The position numbers and the translations under genes are program-made. From NCBI GenBank assembly GCA_900556885.1, contig UNSQ01000004.1, positions 1 to 47,834 on the forward strand: DNA of 47,834 nucleotides. Reading direction: 5' to 3'. The notes beneath the pieces were generated by a model. The model was given only the letters and a program-made list of their open reading frames with translations, was not told the origin of the DNA and did no database searches. Positions 34,991 to 44,474 of the stretch are shown in pieces; position 1 is the first letter of the stretch; the number at the start of each line of letters is the position of its first letter. This DNA is from Candidatus Saccharimonadota bacterium. Lineage in GTDB: Bacteria > Patescibacteriota > Saccharimonadia > Saccharimonadales > Saccharimonadaceae.

Positions 34991-37090
34991 AATTTTCTCC
35001 AAGCGCGCGAACTCGACGTTCAATTTCTTAATATTTCCATTGTCAAACTGAACCGTAACACTCAGCCCTTCGCTATCAATAATTTCCCCCGAACCAAAAC
35101 TCGGGCTGCGAACTCGATCACCAACCTCCAAACCAATATCTTCTGAATAAAAATCAGGCCCTATCATTGGCTGAGCTGGCCTATCAACACCACCAGCCAT
35201 CAAGCCCATCTCGTCCAAAAACCTCGATGGCATATTATAGCCGATCTGACCAAATTGCGTCCGAGAGCTAGCACAACTAACGAATAATTCTTCCCTTGCC
35301 CGAGTCACACCAACGTAGCACAATCGGCGTTCCTCTTCGACGTCATCAGCATTGCCGCTATCAAACACTCTCGCATGCGGCAAAATCCCCTCTTCCAGTC
35401 CCGCCAAAAAAACCACCGGAAACTCCAAGCCTTTAGCCGCATGAAGCGTCATGAGCGTTACTTGTTGATCGGCAGTCGTATCCGTCGAAGACATCAAAGC
35501 CATCTCTTCCAAAAACGTCGCCACGTCAACGTAAGCCTTCGCCTCTGACAAAAGCACGCCGATATTTTCCATTCGCTCCTCAGCTTGCGGCGTTCCGTCG
35601 TTTATAAAATCTTCATAGCCAGTACTTTTCATAATTTTTTCAATCAGCTCGGCCGGAGATCCGTCAATTTCCTGCTGCAAATCGTGCAGTTTTTGACCGA
35701 ACTCTAGCAATGGGCGTTTCGCACGCGCTGTCAAAGTATCCGCCTCCTCAACCGCCAGCAACCCGCTAATTATATCCTTCCCTGACGCGTCATTCCAGTC
35801 CAGAAACTTAGAAATACTTACTGCTCCAACACCGCGTTTTGGCGTATTCACAATTCGCAAAAAACTAACTCGATCACTCGGCTGATATAACAATCGAAGA
35901 TATGCCAATAGATCCTTAACGACCGCTCGATCCAAAAATCGCAGACCGCCGACGATTTTATACGGAGTATAACTCTGACGCAAGGCTCGCTCAATTGCGT
36001 AACTCTGCGCATTCGTTCGGTACAACACCGCCACGTCGCCATATTGACGACCATTCGCAATTTGCGCCTGAATCTCATTCGCAATCGCCAAAGCCTCCTC
36101 GGACTCATTGTATAATTGCCATAATTTCGGCTCAACACCGTCGCCATTCGCCGTCCATAAATTTTTATCAGTTCTATGAATATTATGACTAATCAGCGCA
36201 TTTGCCATATTCAAAATCGCGCCAGTCGAACGATAATTTTGCTCCAACTTAACCACCGTCGTACCTGGAAAATCACGCTCAAAATTGAGAATATTAGTGT
36301 AATCAGCCCCGCGAAAACTATAAATCGACTGAGCGTCATCACCAACCACGCATAAATTACGACGCGAATTAACCAACAGCTTAATTAGCGCATATTGCAC
36401 CGCATTCGTGTCCTGATACTCGTCAATCAAAATATGCTCAAATTGCTGCTGCCATTTATGACGGATATCCGGCTTATTTCTCAATAATTCCACAGTTTTT
36501 ATCAATAAATCGTCAAAATCCAACGCCGAAGCGTCTTTCAAAGCTTTTTCGTAAGCAAAAAACAGCTCAGCTATTTTCTGTTCTCTTGGGCCACGAGTCG
36601 AAGCCGAAAAATCCTCAGCACTTCTCATCTCATTTTTAGCGTTTGAAATAGCCGAAAGTACAGCTCGAGGTTTAATATCTTTATCCGCCAAGCCGCGAGC
36701 CTTCATAATCTGCTTCATCAAGCTTATTTGATCGTCGGTATCGTAAATTAAGAATCGCTTGTTCAGGCCAATATTTTCACCATCCATCCGCAACATTCGC
36801 ACGCAAATACTGTGAAAAGTTCCCATCCACGGCATAAATTGCCGATTTTCAGAATCTTCACCCAATATTTGCGCCAATCGCTGACGCATTTCCTTCGCGG
36901 CCTTATTAGTAAATGTAACCGCCAATATTCGACTAGGAAATACTTTCAACTCGCCAATCAAATAAGCGATTCTATGCGTTAGAGTTTTAGTCTTTCCAGA
37001 TCCAGCTCCAGCCAGAATCAACAGTGGCCCGTCAGCGTGCGTCACCGCTCGAGCCTGCTCGCTATTTAATCCGTCAGTAAAATTAGACAT
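34988..37090 (-). CDS. UvrD/PcrA-type DNA helicase
   Basis: A 700-residue superfamily 1A helicase. Motifs: GLNSEQARAV (Q motif), AGAGSGKTKTL (Walker A), ILAVTFTNKAAKEM (Ia), ILIDEYQDTNAVQ (II), VVGDDAQSIYSFRGA (III), LEQNYRSTGAIL (IV), LMTLHAAKGLEFPVVFL (V) and EERRLCYVGVTRARE (VI). The C-terminal Tudor-like part (FGSGEIIDSEGLSVTVQFDNGNIKKL) is kept, which in PcrA binds RNA polymerase. It unwinds 3'-5' in repair and replication and would act after UvrA-led excision. ATG 37090 lies 6 nt behind TAAAAT located in the end of the gene before it; there is no ribosome site. Confidence 0.96.
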   Translation of the reverse strand: MSNFTDGLNSEQARAVTHADGPLLILAGAGSGKTKTLTHRIAYLIGELKVFPSRILAVTFTNKAAKEMRQRLAQILGEDSENRQFMPWMGTFHSICVRMLRMDGENIGLNKRFLIYDTDDQISLMKQIMKARGLADKDIKPRAVLSAISNAKNEMRSAEDFSASTRGPREQKIAELFFAYEKALKDASALDFDDLLIKTVELLRNKPDIRHKWQQQFEHILIDEYQDTNAVQYALIKLLVNSRRNLCVVGDDAQSIYSFRGADYTNILNFERDFPGTTVVKLEQNYRSTGAILNMANALISHNIHRTDKNLWTANGDGVEPKLWQLYNESEEALAIANEIQAQIANGRQYGDVAVLYRTNAQSYAIERALRQSYTPYKIVGGLRFLDRAVVKDLLAYLRLLYQPSDRVSFLRIVNTPKRGVGAVSISKFLDWNDASGKDIISGLLAVEEADTLTARAKRPLLEFGQKLHDLQQEIDGSPAELIEKIMKSTGYEDFINDGTPQAEERMENIGVLLSEAKAYVDVATFLEEMALMSSTDTTADQQVTLMTLHAAKGLEFPVVFLAGLEEGILPHARVFDSGNADDVEEERRLCYVGVTRAREELFVSCASSRTQFGQIGYNMPSRFLDEMGLMAGGVDRPAQPMIGPDFYSEDIGLEVGDRVRSPSFGSGEIIDSEGLSVTVQFDNGNIKKLNVEFARLEKI

Positions 37091-37094
37091 ATAT

Positions 37095-38333
37095 CTATTT
37101 TATCAGCAAAAAGTAAGAAACGGCGCCGCCAGCCATACCAATTGCCAAAAATAGAACAATAAGCAACGCTATTAATAATCCAGATTTTTTCTTTTCTTTG
37201 TCGACTGAAGGTTTGACTTCTGTAGATACGGCGGCAAACATCGGTGCCGGCTCAGAATCCATAGTTTCTTTTTCTGATAATTCGGAAGACTCAATCAAAG
37301 AGCTGTCAATGTCAGCGGACATTTTATCGTCTGAATCTTCAGGAACGCCAGCCTCCTCAATTGCTATAATTTCTGGACTCAAATCCATTGGTGAGTCGGG
37401 TGCATCGCCCAAAGAATTTTCACTCATGCTGTAATTAGATAAATTGGTATTATATTGATGTTCCAGTTTTACATCCTCAGAATCAGCAGACATAGACGTA
37501 TCTTCATCACTATTCATCTCAGAATTAGTCACAGTTTGACTAACAGAGCCAAGCGGTCGCTTCTCTACTTCAACATTAGCAATAAACGGCGACTCCAGCG
37601 GCGTAGTCATCGGTGCAGCAGAAGCTTCGCTATTACTTACGGCTAATGATTGAGCTATCTTATCAGTCAATGACAATTCCTCAGCAGGCGCATCTTCAAT
37701 TTTCGCAAAAGTAGATTCATTATGCACGTCTTTAAGATCAGGGGTGTCACTAAGATTATCTGATTGAGCAACTATATCAGACATTTCTTTTCTTACCGCA
37801 GAATGCCTATTATTTGCGCTAATCACGTCCACCAAATCAGGCGAAGGCTGAATTGTCGTGCCAGTCCGAGATGGAGCGGGAGTAGCAGGTTTTTGGATAG
37901 TGCTGACAGATGAAGGTCTAACAACATCCATGAAACGGCCAGTCGAGCGTCTCGCGATTACTGGCGCAGCTTTGACTTCGCTAGCAGCCACGCCAGGAGT
38001 CCTGCTAGCTATTAAATCATTAGCAACTTTCTCGTTCGTAGTACTATCAACTTCTTTAGGAGTCGCATCGTCATTAGAAGAGTCTTTTTTTGCTTCAGGC
38101 TGAGAGATCGATGATAAAGGAGTAGAAGCAACAGACGAAGGCGTAAATGGAGTTACTGGAGGTGCAAAACTAGTACCAATAGAGTTCTCTGATACAGGTT
38201 TTTCCTCTACGGGCGCAGACACAGAAACCTCGCTATTATTTTCATTAGCCACCGCTGGAGCTTCCTTTTCTCGCTGCTTATCCATAAGAGAGCTTACCGC
38301 TCTATCCAACTCATCAAAATCAATATCTGTCAT
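37095..38333 (-). CDS. Acidic low-complexity protein with C-terminal membrane anchor
   Basis: Not recognised. A 412-residue protein: a short N-terminal helix (MTDIDFDELDRAVSSLMDK), a long disordered Ser/Thr/Glu/Asp/Pro-rich middle (residues 20-380), and one span at the very end (SGLLIALLIVLFLAIGMAGG) followed by a few residues. This is a tail-anchored layout with the body in the cytoplasm, or outside if the topology is inverted. Repeated PA and SS-rich stretches such as FAPPVTPFTPSSV occur. It has a good ribosome site (AGGGGG). It lies between tpiA and uvrD, with 4 nt to uvrD. The conserved N-terminal helix may be a docking site. Confidence 0.7.
   Translation of the reverse strand: MTDIDFDELDRAVSSLMDKQREKEAPAVANENNSEVSVSAPVEEKPVSENSIGTSFAPPVTPFTPSSVASTPLSSISQPEAKKDSSNDDATPKEVDSTTNEKVANDLIASRTPGVAASEVKAAPVIARRSTGRFMDVVRPSSVSTIQKPATPAPSRTGTTIQPSPDLVDVISANNRHSAVRKEMSDIVAQSDNLSDTPDLKDVHNESTFAKIEDAPAEELSLTDKIAQSLAVSNSEASAAPMTTPLESPFIANVEVEKRPLGSVSQTVTNSEMNSDEDTSMSADSEDVKLEHQYNTNLSNYSMSENSLGDAPDSPMDLSPEIIAIEEAGVPEDSDDKMSADIDSSLIESSELSEKETMDSEPAPMFAAVSTEVKPSVDKEKKKSGLLIALLIVLFLAIGMAGGAVSYFLLIK
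37097..37102 (-). promoter_or_regulatory. -10 element of the helicase gene
   Basis: TAAAAT, 6 nt before ATG 37090, inside the last codons of the preceding gene; it fits the leaderless pattern. Confidence 0.4.
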
Positions 38334-38347
38334 ATGCCCCCTATTTT

Positions 38348-39106
38348 TTAACCTTTATGTGCTTTCGAGATTATCTCCTTAAATTGATATGCATCCAAAC
38401 TGGCTGCACCAACTAATAAACCATCAAGTTCATCAATTGCCAAATAATCTGCGGCGTTTATTGAAGTAATACTTCCACCATAGATAACTCGAACTGATTC
38501 CGCCGCTTTTTTACCATACAAATGAGAAATATGTCGTCGAATCATCTGTGTAGCTTTTTTTACATCAGACGCTTTAGCGCTGTCGCCAGTACCGATCGCC
38601 CAAACTGGCTCATACGCAATAACCACTTCATCCAGCTCGTCCGCCGTCACATTAGCCAGACCGCTAGTCAATTGATCAGCCAGAACATCCTTCGTTTCGC
38701 CAAGAGTCTTCTCTTGAATCGTTTCACCAACACACAGAATCGGATGAATACGATTTCGAATTGCCGCCTGAACTTTCAGCCGAATGTCTTTTTCGCTTTC
38801 AATGAAAATATAGCGACGCTCCGAATGTCCAATTATCACATAATCAGCAATTCCACGAAGATGCGCCGCTGGAATTTCTCCCGTATACGCCCCCGAATCT
38901 CGCCAATAGCAATTCTGAGCCGCCAACTTAGCGATTCGACGATTAATTTGCAAACTCAAACTCTGCAGCGTCAAAATAGTAGGCGCCAGCACCACTTCAA
39001 CATCTCTATGCGACGGCAGCGTGTTCATCAGCTTATGCAAATATAAGCTAGCCTCTTGCATATTGAAGTTCATTTTCCAGTTACCAATGATTAACTTTTT
39101 TCTCAT
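38348..39106 (-). CDS. tpiA: Triosephosphate isomerase
   Basis: A 252-residue TIM barrel. GNWKMN holds the Lys, VIIGHSERR the catalytic His, AYEPVWAIGTGDSA the catalytic Glu, and YGGSI and DGLLVGAASL the phosphate loop. It interconverts dihydroxyacetone phosphate and glyceraldehyde 3-phosphate. It follows pgk by 24 nt and closes the pyk-pgk-tpiA run. A ribosome site (AAGGA) lies before ATG 39106. Confidence 0.97.
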   Translation of the reverse strand: MRKKLIIGNWKMNFNMQEASLYLHKLMNTLPSHRDVEVVLAPTILTLQSLSLQINRRIAKLAAQNCYWRDSGAYTGEIPAAHLRGIADYVIIGHSERRYIFIESEKDIRLKVQAAIRNRIHPILCVGETIQEKTLGETKDVLADQLTSGLANVTADELDEVVIAYEPVWAIGTGDSAKASDVKKATQMIRRHISHLYGKKAAESVRVIYGGSITSINAADYLAIDELDGLLVGAASLDAYQFKEIISKAHKG

Positions 39107-39130
39107 GAGATAATCCTTATGCTTAGTTTA

Positions 39131-40369
39131 TCACCTCAAACCGTATGCGTCTAGTAAACTTTCAATTCCAGGCAATTTTTTACCAGCCATCAAGGCCATG
39201 CTAGCTCCGCCACCAGTGGAAACATGGGTAAAATTGGCGCCGTCATGCCCGTCCCATTTCAATATAAAATCAGCCGTATCTCCGCCACCAACTATTGAAA
39301 CAACTCCTTTATTCTGGGCAATAGCTAACGCTACTCGCGCTGAACCGATTGCAAAATTATCAATTTCAGCATAGCCCAGCGGACCATTCCAAATAACCAT
39401 CTTCGCACCGGCCAGTATTTTCGTGAATTTCTCAATTGTCTGACTTCCGATATCCAGCGCCATATCTGAATTTTTTATCTTACCAACATTGACTTCTTGG
39501 CGAGGAAAATCCTTAGAAATCTCTGGCGCAACCGCCACGTCAATCGGCAATACCAAAAAATTGTCAACATTCTCTGCGCCAACCTTAGCCGCCGCCAAAT
39601 CATAAATTTCTGCGACAACCTTTTCCATTTCTGACTCAAACACGCTCTTGCCGACATTAAATCCACGACAATGCAAAAACGTGTTTGACATGGCGCCGCC
39701 AATCAAAATCCGATCCGCCTTTTTAATCAGACGCTTAATCAGTAATATTTTATCGCTAACTTTCGCGCCACCAATAACCGCAACCAACGGACGTTTTGGC
39801 TTATTCATCGCCTCAGTGATAGTTACATATTCTTTTTCTAATAGTAATCCCGCTAGTCCTGGAACACACAATGTAATCGCATGAGTACTGGCGTGCGCCC
39901 TGTGCGCGACCGCAAATCCGTCTTGTACAAAATAATCCGCTCGGACAGCGCGCTGAATTGACTTGGCAAATGTTAAATCATCAGCTTCCTCCTCGTCATA
40001 AAAGCGCAAATTCTCCAACATGAGAATACTGCCTCGTGGCGCGCGGCGAACAGCTTGATGAACAGCTTCGCCCACGCAATCATTCAGCAATTCTACTGGA
40101 CGACTCAGCAACTTAGACAGGTGATCTGCGACAACTTTCAAGCTAAGCTTAAGATCCTTACCTTTTGGTCGCCCCAGATGAGACATGATAACAATCTTGC
40201 AATTCTGCTCCAGCAAATATCGGAGCGTGGGCAGCGAAGCGCGAATTCTTAGATCATCAGAAATCTGACCACGCTTTGTTAGTGGCACATTATAATCTGC
40301 TCGCAGAAGAATAGTTTTTCCACGTAGATCAACATCGCGAATTGTTTGCTTCGGAAATTTTCTGCCCAC
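39131..40369 (-). CDS. pgk: Phosphoglycerate kinase
   Basis: A 412-residue enzyme making ATP from 1,3-bisphosphoglycerate. LRADYNVPL is the substrate-binding start, IVIMSHLGRPKG and LLENLRFYDEEE follow. The hinge and nucleotide site has AVIGGAKVSDKI and IWNGPLGYAEI, and the C-terminal SIVGGGDTADF and VSTGGGASM are complete. The start is GTG 40369 with AAGGAG 7 nt upstream. It lies 11 nt behind pyk. Together with tpiA and pyk it covers the energy-yielding half of glycolysis. Confidence 0.97.
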   Translation of the reverse strand: MGRKFPKQTIRDVDLRGKTILLRADYNVPLTKRGQISDDLRIRASLPTLRYLLEQNCKIVIMSHLGRPKGKDLKLSLKVVADHLSKLLSRPVELLNDCVGEAVHQAVRRAPRGSILMLENLRFYDEEEADDLTFAKSIQRAVRADYFVQDGFAVAHRAHASTHAITLCVPGLAGLLLEKEYVTITEAMNKPKRPLVAVIGGAKVSDKILLIKRLIKKADRILIGGAMSNTFLHCRGFNVGKSVFESEMEKVVAEIYDLAAAKVGAENVDNFLVLPIDVAVAPEISKDFPRQEVNVGKIKNSDMALDIGSQTIEKFTKILAGAKMVIWNGPLGYAEIDNFAIGSARVALAIAQNKGVVSIVGGGDTADFILKWDGHDGANFTHVSTGGGASMALMAGKKLPGIESLLDAYGLR

Positions 40370-40380
40370 CCAAATTCTCC

Positions 40381-41802
40381 TTATGACAACGTCTTGACTT
40401 GAATATTGTCAGTTTTACCTGGCTCTGGATTGTGGCCACTAACAAGCACAACCGTAACTGGGTCCGCGCCGAAATAGCCTTCTTGTTTCAACTCATCAGC
40501 TAACTTAGTTGCTGCATTTGGGTCGTTTGGTCGAACATATGGACGAGAAGCGTACCTTAGCGCCAACTTTTGCGCGGTCTTCACGTCTTCGGTTACACAA
40601 ACAATTGGTAGGTTTGGACGATATGCGGCAACGTTAATTGCAGTAGCGCCAGTGTGCGTTTCCGCAATAATAGCTCGAGCCTTAATTCTCCTCGCCAATT
40701 GAGCTGCTGTGTAGCTTAAAATCGCGTCAGTTTTTTCACGCATTTCAGCCTTTTCTACCAACATTACTTCACTGTGTTCTTGAGTGTAGATAATAGTCTT
40801 GCGCATTGCGCGAACGGTTTCAACAGGATATTTACCATTGGCAGTCTCATCAGACAACATAACTACGTCAGCGCCTTGGATTACGGCATTGGCAACGTCG
40901 CTTACTTCAGCGCGACTTGGCTCTGGATTATCAACCATACTGCCCATCATTTGTGTTGCAACGATTACTAGCTTGCAATATTTACGACACAAGGCAATAA
41001 TCCGACGCTGTACAACTGGGACAATTTCCGCACCAGCTTCCACCGCCAAGTCACCGCGAGCAACCATAATACCGTCACTAGCCTTAACGATTTCCTCCAA
41101 ATTCTCTGGATCAACGGCAGACTTAGTCTCAATCTTGGCAATAATATTAGCTGTCGAGCCCAGGTCTGTCAATCGACGACGCAAATCAATAATATCATCA
41201 GCTTTTTGAATAAAACTCAACGCAACGTAATCAAAATCTTGGTTCGCGCCCCATTCCAAATCGTTAATATCTTTCTGAGTAAGAATATCGCCGCCAAAAT
41301 CTGTGTCTGGCAAATTCAAGCCCTTGCGGCTCATCAAAAAACCGTCGTTCTGAACTTCTACGCGAATTGCAGTTGGGCTAACAATTTCTCGCACAACCGT
41401 CCTGATCTTGCCGTCAAACATGTAGAGTGGCTCGCCGACTTTCATCTTCTCTGCCAAATTGTACTGAACCGGCAAACTGAAGCTGCCGTCATGCTCAGTA
41501 ATTTCTGAATCCAAGACCAACATATCGCCAACCTTAACATTCAGCATGTTATCTTTCAAAACGCCCAGGCGAATCTTCGGACCTTGCAAATCTTGTAGGA
41601 TTGCGACAGGCTTGCCCAGCTGTTTACTAGCTGTGCGCACCCAATCGATCTGCTCAATTCGCTCCTCGTTAGCGCCGTGGCTAAAGTTCATACGGATGCC
41701 GTTAACGCCGGCCTCCAACAATTGGTAAACCTTTTCTTGGCTGAACGTTGCTGGCCCAATTGTTGCTAGTATTTTTGTTCGTTTAAATATATTATCACTC
41801 AT
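40381..41802 (-). CDS. pyk: Pyruvate kinase
   Basis: A 473-residue enzyme turning phosphoenolpyruvate and ADP into pyruvate and ATP. RTKILATIGPATFS, GIRMNFSHGANE, DLQGPKIRLG, IIAKIETKSAVDPENLEEIV and GIMVARGDLAVE are typical, as is VVMLSDETANGKYP. It ends with the normal C-terminal domain (VVLVSGHNPEPGKTDNIQV) without the extra PEP-utiliser domain of some Firmicutes. The frame is open to 41871, but ATG 41802 begins the homology and is 7 nt behind TGGTATAAT, a leaderless start. First gene of the glycolysis run. Confidence 0.97.
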   Translation of the reverse strand: MSDNIFKRTKILATIGPATFSQEKVYQLLEAGVNGIRMNFSHGANEERIEQIDWVRTASKQLGKPVAILQDLQGPKIRLGVLKDNMLNVKVGDMLVLDSEITEHDGSFSLPVQYNLAEKMKVGEPLYMFDGKIRTVVREIVSPTAIRVEVQNDGFLMSRKGLNLPDTDFGGDILTQKDINDLEWGANQDFDYVALSFIQKADDIIDLRRRLTDLGSTANIIAKIETKSAVDPENLEEIVKASDGIMVARGDLAVEAGAEIVPVVQRRIIALCRKYCKLVIVATQMMGSMVDNPEPSRAEVSDVANAVIQGADVVMLSDETANGKYPVETVRAMRKTIIYTQEHSEVMLVEKAEMREKTDAILSYTAAQLARRIKARAIIAETHTGATAINVAAYRPNLPIVCVTEDVKTAQKLALRYASRPYVRPNDPNAATKLADELKQEGYFGADPVTVVLVSGHNPEPGKTDNIQVKTLS

Positions 41803-41809
41803 TTTTAAA

Positions 41810-41818
41810 ATTATACCA
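41810..41818 (-). promoter_or_regulatory. Extended -10 of pyk
   Basis: TGGTATAAT, 7 nt before ATG 41802; leaderless type. Confidence 0.65.
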
Positions 41819-41989
41819 CGAAATAACAGTGATGAAAAATGGCGCCAAGGAACCTTATAATACTTGTTCAATATCGAGAATACGTTTAATAAAATTAACT
41901 ATAGCAAATTCAGAAGAAACAAAAAAACAGCCGACCTCTAACATACACCATTTGCAAAATGCAGCTCAACAACATAGTGTCTCGACAGG

Positions 41990-42018
41990 AAAAAAGAGCC
42001 AGTTTATAGACTTGGCTC
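41990..42018 (-). terminator. Terminator of the small secreted protein gene
   Basis: On the minus strand GAGCC pairs with GGCTC (42014-42018 and 41996-42000), continued by AGT/ACT past one bulged base, then TTTTT. The rest of 41819-42033 shows no gene. Confidence 0.75.
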
Positions 42019-42033
42019 AGGTCTTCTCGCGAG

Positions 42034-42399
42034 CTACCCGATCCTACAGGTCCTGATGTATCCCGCATCGGCGCACGTAATAGTTGCCCTGTTCTGCAAA
42101 TTGCTCCAGTTAGAGCTAATCGACTGAGACCAGTTCTGTGGCGTTCCACCACAACCAACATTCACGCGCCAGCGCTTTCCCTGGGTGTTGTAGGAGTAGT
42201 AGTTAGTGTTACCACTCCCACTGCGATATGCCCAGCCATCCGTTCCGCCATCGACATCTACCCAGACGCCAACAACATTGCTAGTGGCGCACGTCACGTA
42301 GCCGCTCGCAGCGTGAGCTGGAGTGGCTGCCACAAACGCGCCAACAGTAGCAAGGATAGCCACTGCGAGAGCTGAGAACAGCTTCTTGATAATAGGCAT
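42034..42399 (-). CDS. Small secreted cysteine-containing protein
   Basis: A 121-residue exported protein. Signal peptide 1-30 with basic start, hydrophobic core and the cut AHA before ASG, in the style of actinobacterial signal peptides. The mature part (about 91 residues) has four Cys, fit for two disulfides, and is rich in Gly, Ser, Asn, Trp and Tyr (GVWVDVDGGTDGWAYRSGSG, YNTQGKRWRVNVGCGGTPQ). It looks like a compact beta fold; I cannot name a family. Base composition is visibly richer in GC than the neighbours, hinting at transfer from an actinobacterium. It lies just downstream of a MacB-like ABC pair but has its own promoter, a leader with a hairpin, a ribosome site (GAAAGGG) and a terminator. 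It might be a secreted effector, bacteriocin-like peptide or adhesin. Confidence 0.75.
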   Translation of the reverse strand: MPIIKKLFSALAVAILATVGAFVAATPAHAASGYVTCATSNVVGVWVDVDGGTDGWAYRSGSGNTNYYSYNTQGKRWRVNVGCGGTPQNWSQSISSNWSNLQNRATITCADAGYIRTCRIG

Positions 42400-42433
42400 G
42401 ATTACCCTTTCTGTAGCTGCCTGTAACCACGAA

Positions 42434-42468
42434 ACGAGATTTGTCTCGTAGCCAATAATAGTTTACCA
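42434..42468 (-). promoter_or_regulatory. Promoter and leader hairpin of the small secreted protein gene
   Basis: TGGTAAACT (42460-42468) is an extended -10, with a weak -35 TGGACC 17 nt upstream. Downstream lies a hairpin ACGAGA/TCTCGT (42434-42439, 42444-42449) with a 4-nt loop. Confidence 0.45.
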
Positions 42469-42511
42469 CGTAAAATAAACCAGGTCCAGTATTTGAGGTA
42501 AAATTATAAAA

Positions 42512-42531
42512 AGAGCTACTAAAACTCTCGT
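42512..42531 (-). terminator. Weak terminator of the ABC permease gene
   Basis: AGAG/CTCT with a G-T pair and one A-T pair, then a TTTTT run, overlapping the TAG stop of the permease gene. Confidence 0.4.
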
Positions 42532-44474
42532 ATGTCTCGAATTGGACTGCGACGCACGTTGCGTATTAATGGCAATATAGCACTAAACAATCCAGTGAGA
42601 ATACACGTACTTACAATAAAGATTATCTGTCGCATATCCACGGCTATAAGTCGTATTACTCTATTTGAATTAATAGAACCGAAGCTATATTGCGCCTGTG
42701 CTGTAAGCTGTGGTGCAAATTGCTTATCCAGGAGATACGCACCAATAAAGCCGATAGCAAGAGCGAACATAGCTACTAATATAGATATAATTATCGTATA
42801 TAGTATATATATCGACACGATATCAATACGATTAAAGCCAATAGCACGAAATACCGCCGTCTCATGTCTATCGTCCACAATTGTACGACTGATAGTAATC
42901 CACATAATAAGCGCAGCCAATACTATAACTACCAACATAGCATAGATCGACCACTGCTTAAATATGTTCTGCATATCATCCAAAGCAACGCTATTACTAA
43001 ATGCCAAATTAGATTGATATAAACGACCAATCGGCTTACAAGAATTATCATACTGGACAGTACAGCCCTGCTCATCTATAAACTTTTGCGCATCACTGGC
43101 ATTTGCAAACTCAACAAAACGATGTTTATTATCCTCATTGCCCATAATATAAAGTGGCTCATATGTAAATAAATCAGCATAATCGGCTTTATTAGGTAGC
43201 TTATCGTATAGTGAGCGCGGTATAACCTGCCCAACGCCTTCCGTGCGTAATACTCCAGAAATCATATCGTTAGTAGTGCGAGCCTTCTCGCGCTGCTGTT
43301 TCTGTTCTGGATTTAGTACTTCACTATCGCCAGGAGACATGCCAACCACTTTAAAAGTAATAAATTTGCTTACAGCGGTTGTTTCTTTACCAAATCTTGT
43401 ATCAAACAGCTTTTGGTTTGCCGCTTGCTTCTTCTCCTCTGCCGTACGTTTGTCACTTATTACAGGAGCATTTTCACATGTTGTAGGATTGGGTAGTCCA
43501 TACAAAAGGCTTGGCTTTTTATAATCCTTGTTATTTTGATTTGCTGTGATCTCTTTATTTTGCTGCAAGACCTGCTGTATCAGCTCCAGTGAGACACTAT
43601 TTCGGTAACACATTTTAAAACTCAAGTTAGTTATATTGTCACGAATATTTTTTAGGCGTTCAAATTTAGCCTCAGCACTCGCACTTGCTGGCAACTTTTC
43701 CAACTTCAGTAAACGCTCAATAACATTTTGCGGCAAGATTATAGGTAAACTCAACCCGTCAGGCTTCCAGCCAGCATTGTCAGGAAGCATAATATTATCT
43801 GTAATTTCAGGTGGTGCGATAACAATACTTGAGCTATTTACAGGAGGATTTTCATAATTAGCATTCACCTCCGCTTCATCCGAAGTGTCAAAGAATAACT
43901 CTTTGCCGTCAATAAGAGGTACTAGCGCTGAGCCTTTTTTAACACTATAAAATTCTTCAGTAAAAAATTTAATAGCACCATATCCCTTAGCTAAACGAGA
44001 GAGTTTTGCATCGTCAAAAGCCGGCATGGCGCTATATTTCTCTTTTAGTAATTGAGCGGTAATACCGTTTTGGTCATTAATAGATAGCTGGACAGTACCG
44101 TCAGCAGACTGTGAATACGGCGGTCGATCATTGATATAGGAATATTCCAGATTAAGTCGCTTTGACTCGGTAGCTTTTTGTGAAACGAGTAGTTCATAGC
44201 GTTTTTTCGCCTCGGCAATAAGATTAGGATCACGAATAGTCTTATAAAACCCATCGACATTTGATGGTGCGTTAGTGACACTTACGATATAGCGACTAGT
44301 CAACCCCTCTTTACGAAACGAATCAATACCACGAAAGAGACCATTAGCAATCAGGGAAGCTGAAATAAGGACACCGAACAACATACTCGCCAACAATACC
44401 GTAATAAATGTACGTATTTTACGAGCACGTAATTTTGTATAAGTCAACAGTACTATATCGGCTAGCCTAATCAC
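42519..44474 (-). CDS. MacB/FtsX-type ABC transporter permease
   Basis: A 651-residue permease. One span near the N-terminus (about 20-45), a large outer domain of about 460 residues, and three spans in the last 140 residues (IYAMLVVIVLAALIMWITIS, IDIVSIYILYTIIISILVAMFALAIG, IIFIVSTCILTGLFSAIL) with the FtsX motif HETAVFRAIGFNRIDI. MacB-like systems drive mechanotransmission to extracytoplasmic partners, for export of peptides, lipoproteins or toxins, or for drug resistance. The start is probably GTG 44474 with GGGAG 5 nt before; ATG 44486 is the alternative. It overlaps the ATPase gene by 8 nt. The outer domain is larger than usual. Confidence 0.88.
   Translation of the reverse strand: MIRLADIVLLTYTKLRARKIRTFITVLLASMLFGVLISASLIANGLFRGIDSFRKEGLTSRYIVSVTNAPSNVDGFYKTIRDPNLIAEAKKRYELLVSQKATESKRLNLEYSYINDRPPYSQSADGTVQLSINDQNGITAQLLKEKYSAMPAFDDAKLSRLAKGYGAIKFFTEEFYSVKKGSALVPLIDGKELFFDTSDEAEVNANYENPPVNSSSIVIAPPEITDNIMLPDNAGWKPDGLSLPIILPQNVIERLLKLEKLPASASAEAKFERLKNIRDNITNLSFKMCYRNSVSLELIQQVLQQNKEITANQNNKDYKKPSLLYGLPNPTTCENAPVISDKRTAEEKKQAANQKLFDTRFGKETTAVSKFITFKVVGMSPGDSEVLNPEQKQQREKARTTNDMISGVLRTEGVGQVIPRSLYDKLPNKADYADLFTYEPLYIMGNEDNKHRFVEFANASDAQKFIDEQGCTVQYDNSCKPIGRLYQSNLAFSNSVALDDMQNIFKQWSIYAMLVVIVLAALIMWITISRTIVDDRHETAVFRAIGFNRIDIVSIYILYTIIISILVAMFALAIGFIGAYLLDKQFAPQLTAQAQYSFGSINSNRVIRLIAVDMRQIIFIVSTCILTGLFSAILPLIRNVRRSPIRDIREF

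Noticed and set aside
41910..42161. Open frame overlapping the small secreted protein gene on the same strand
   Set aside because: Shadow in another frame of the signal-peptide gene; no promoter or ribosome site, and it runs across the terminator.
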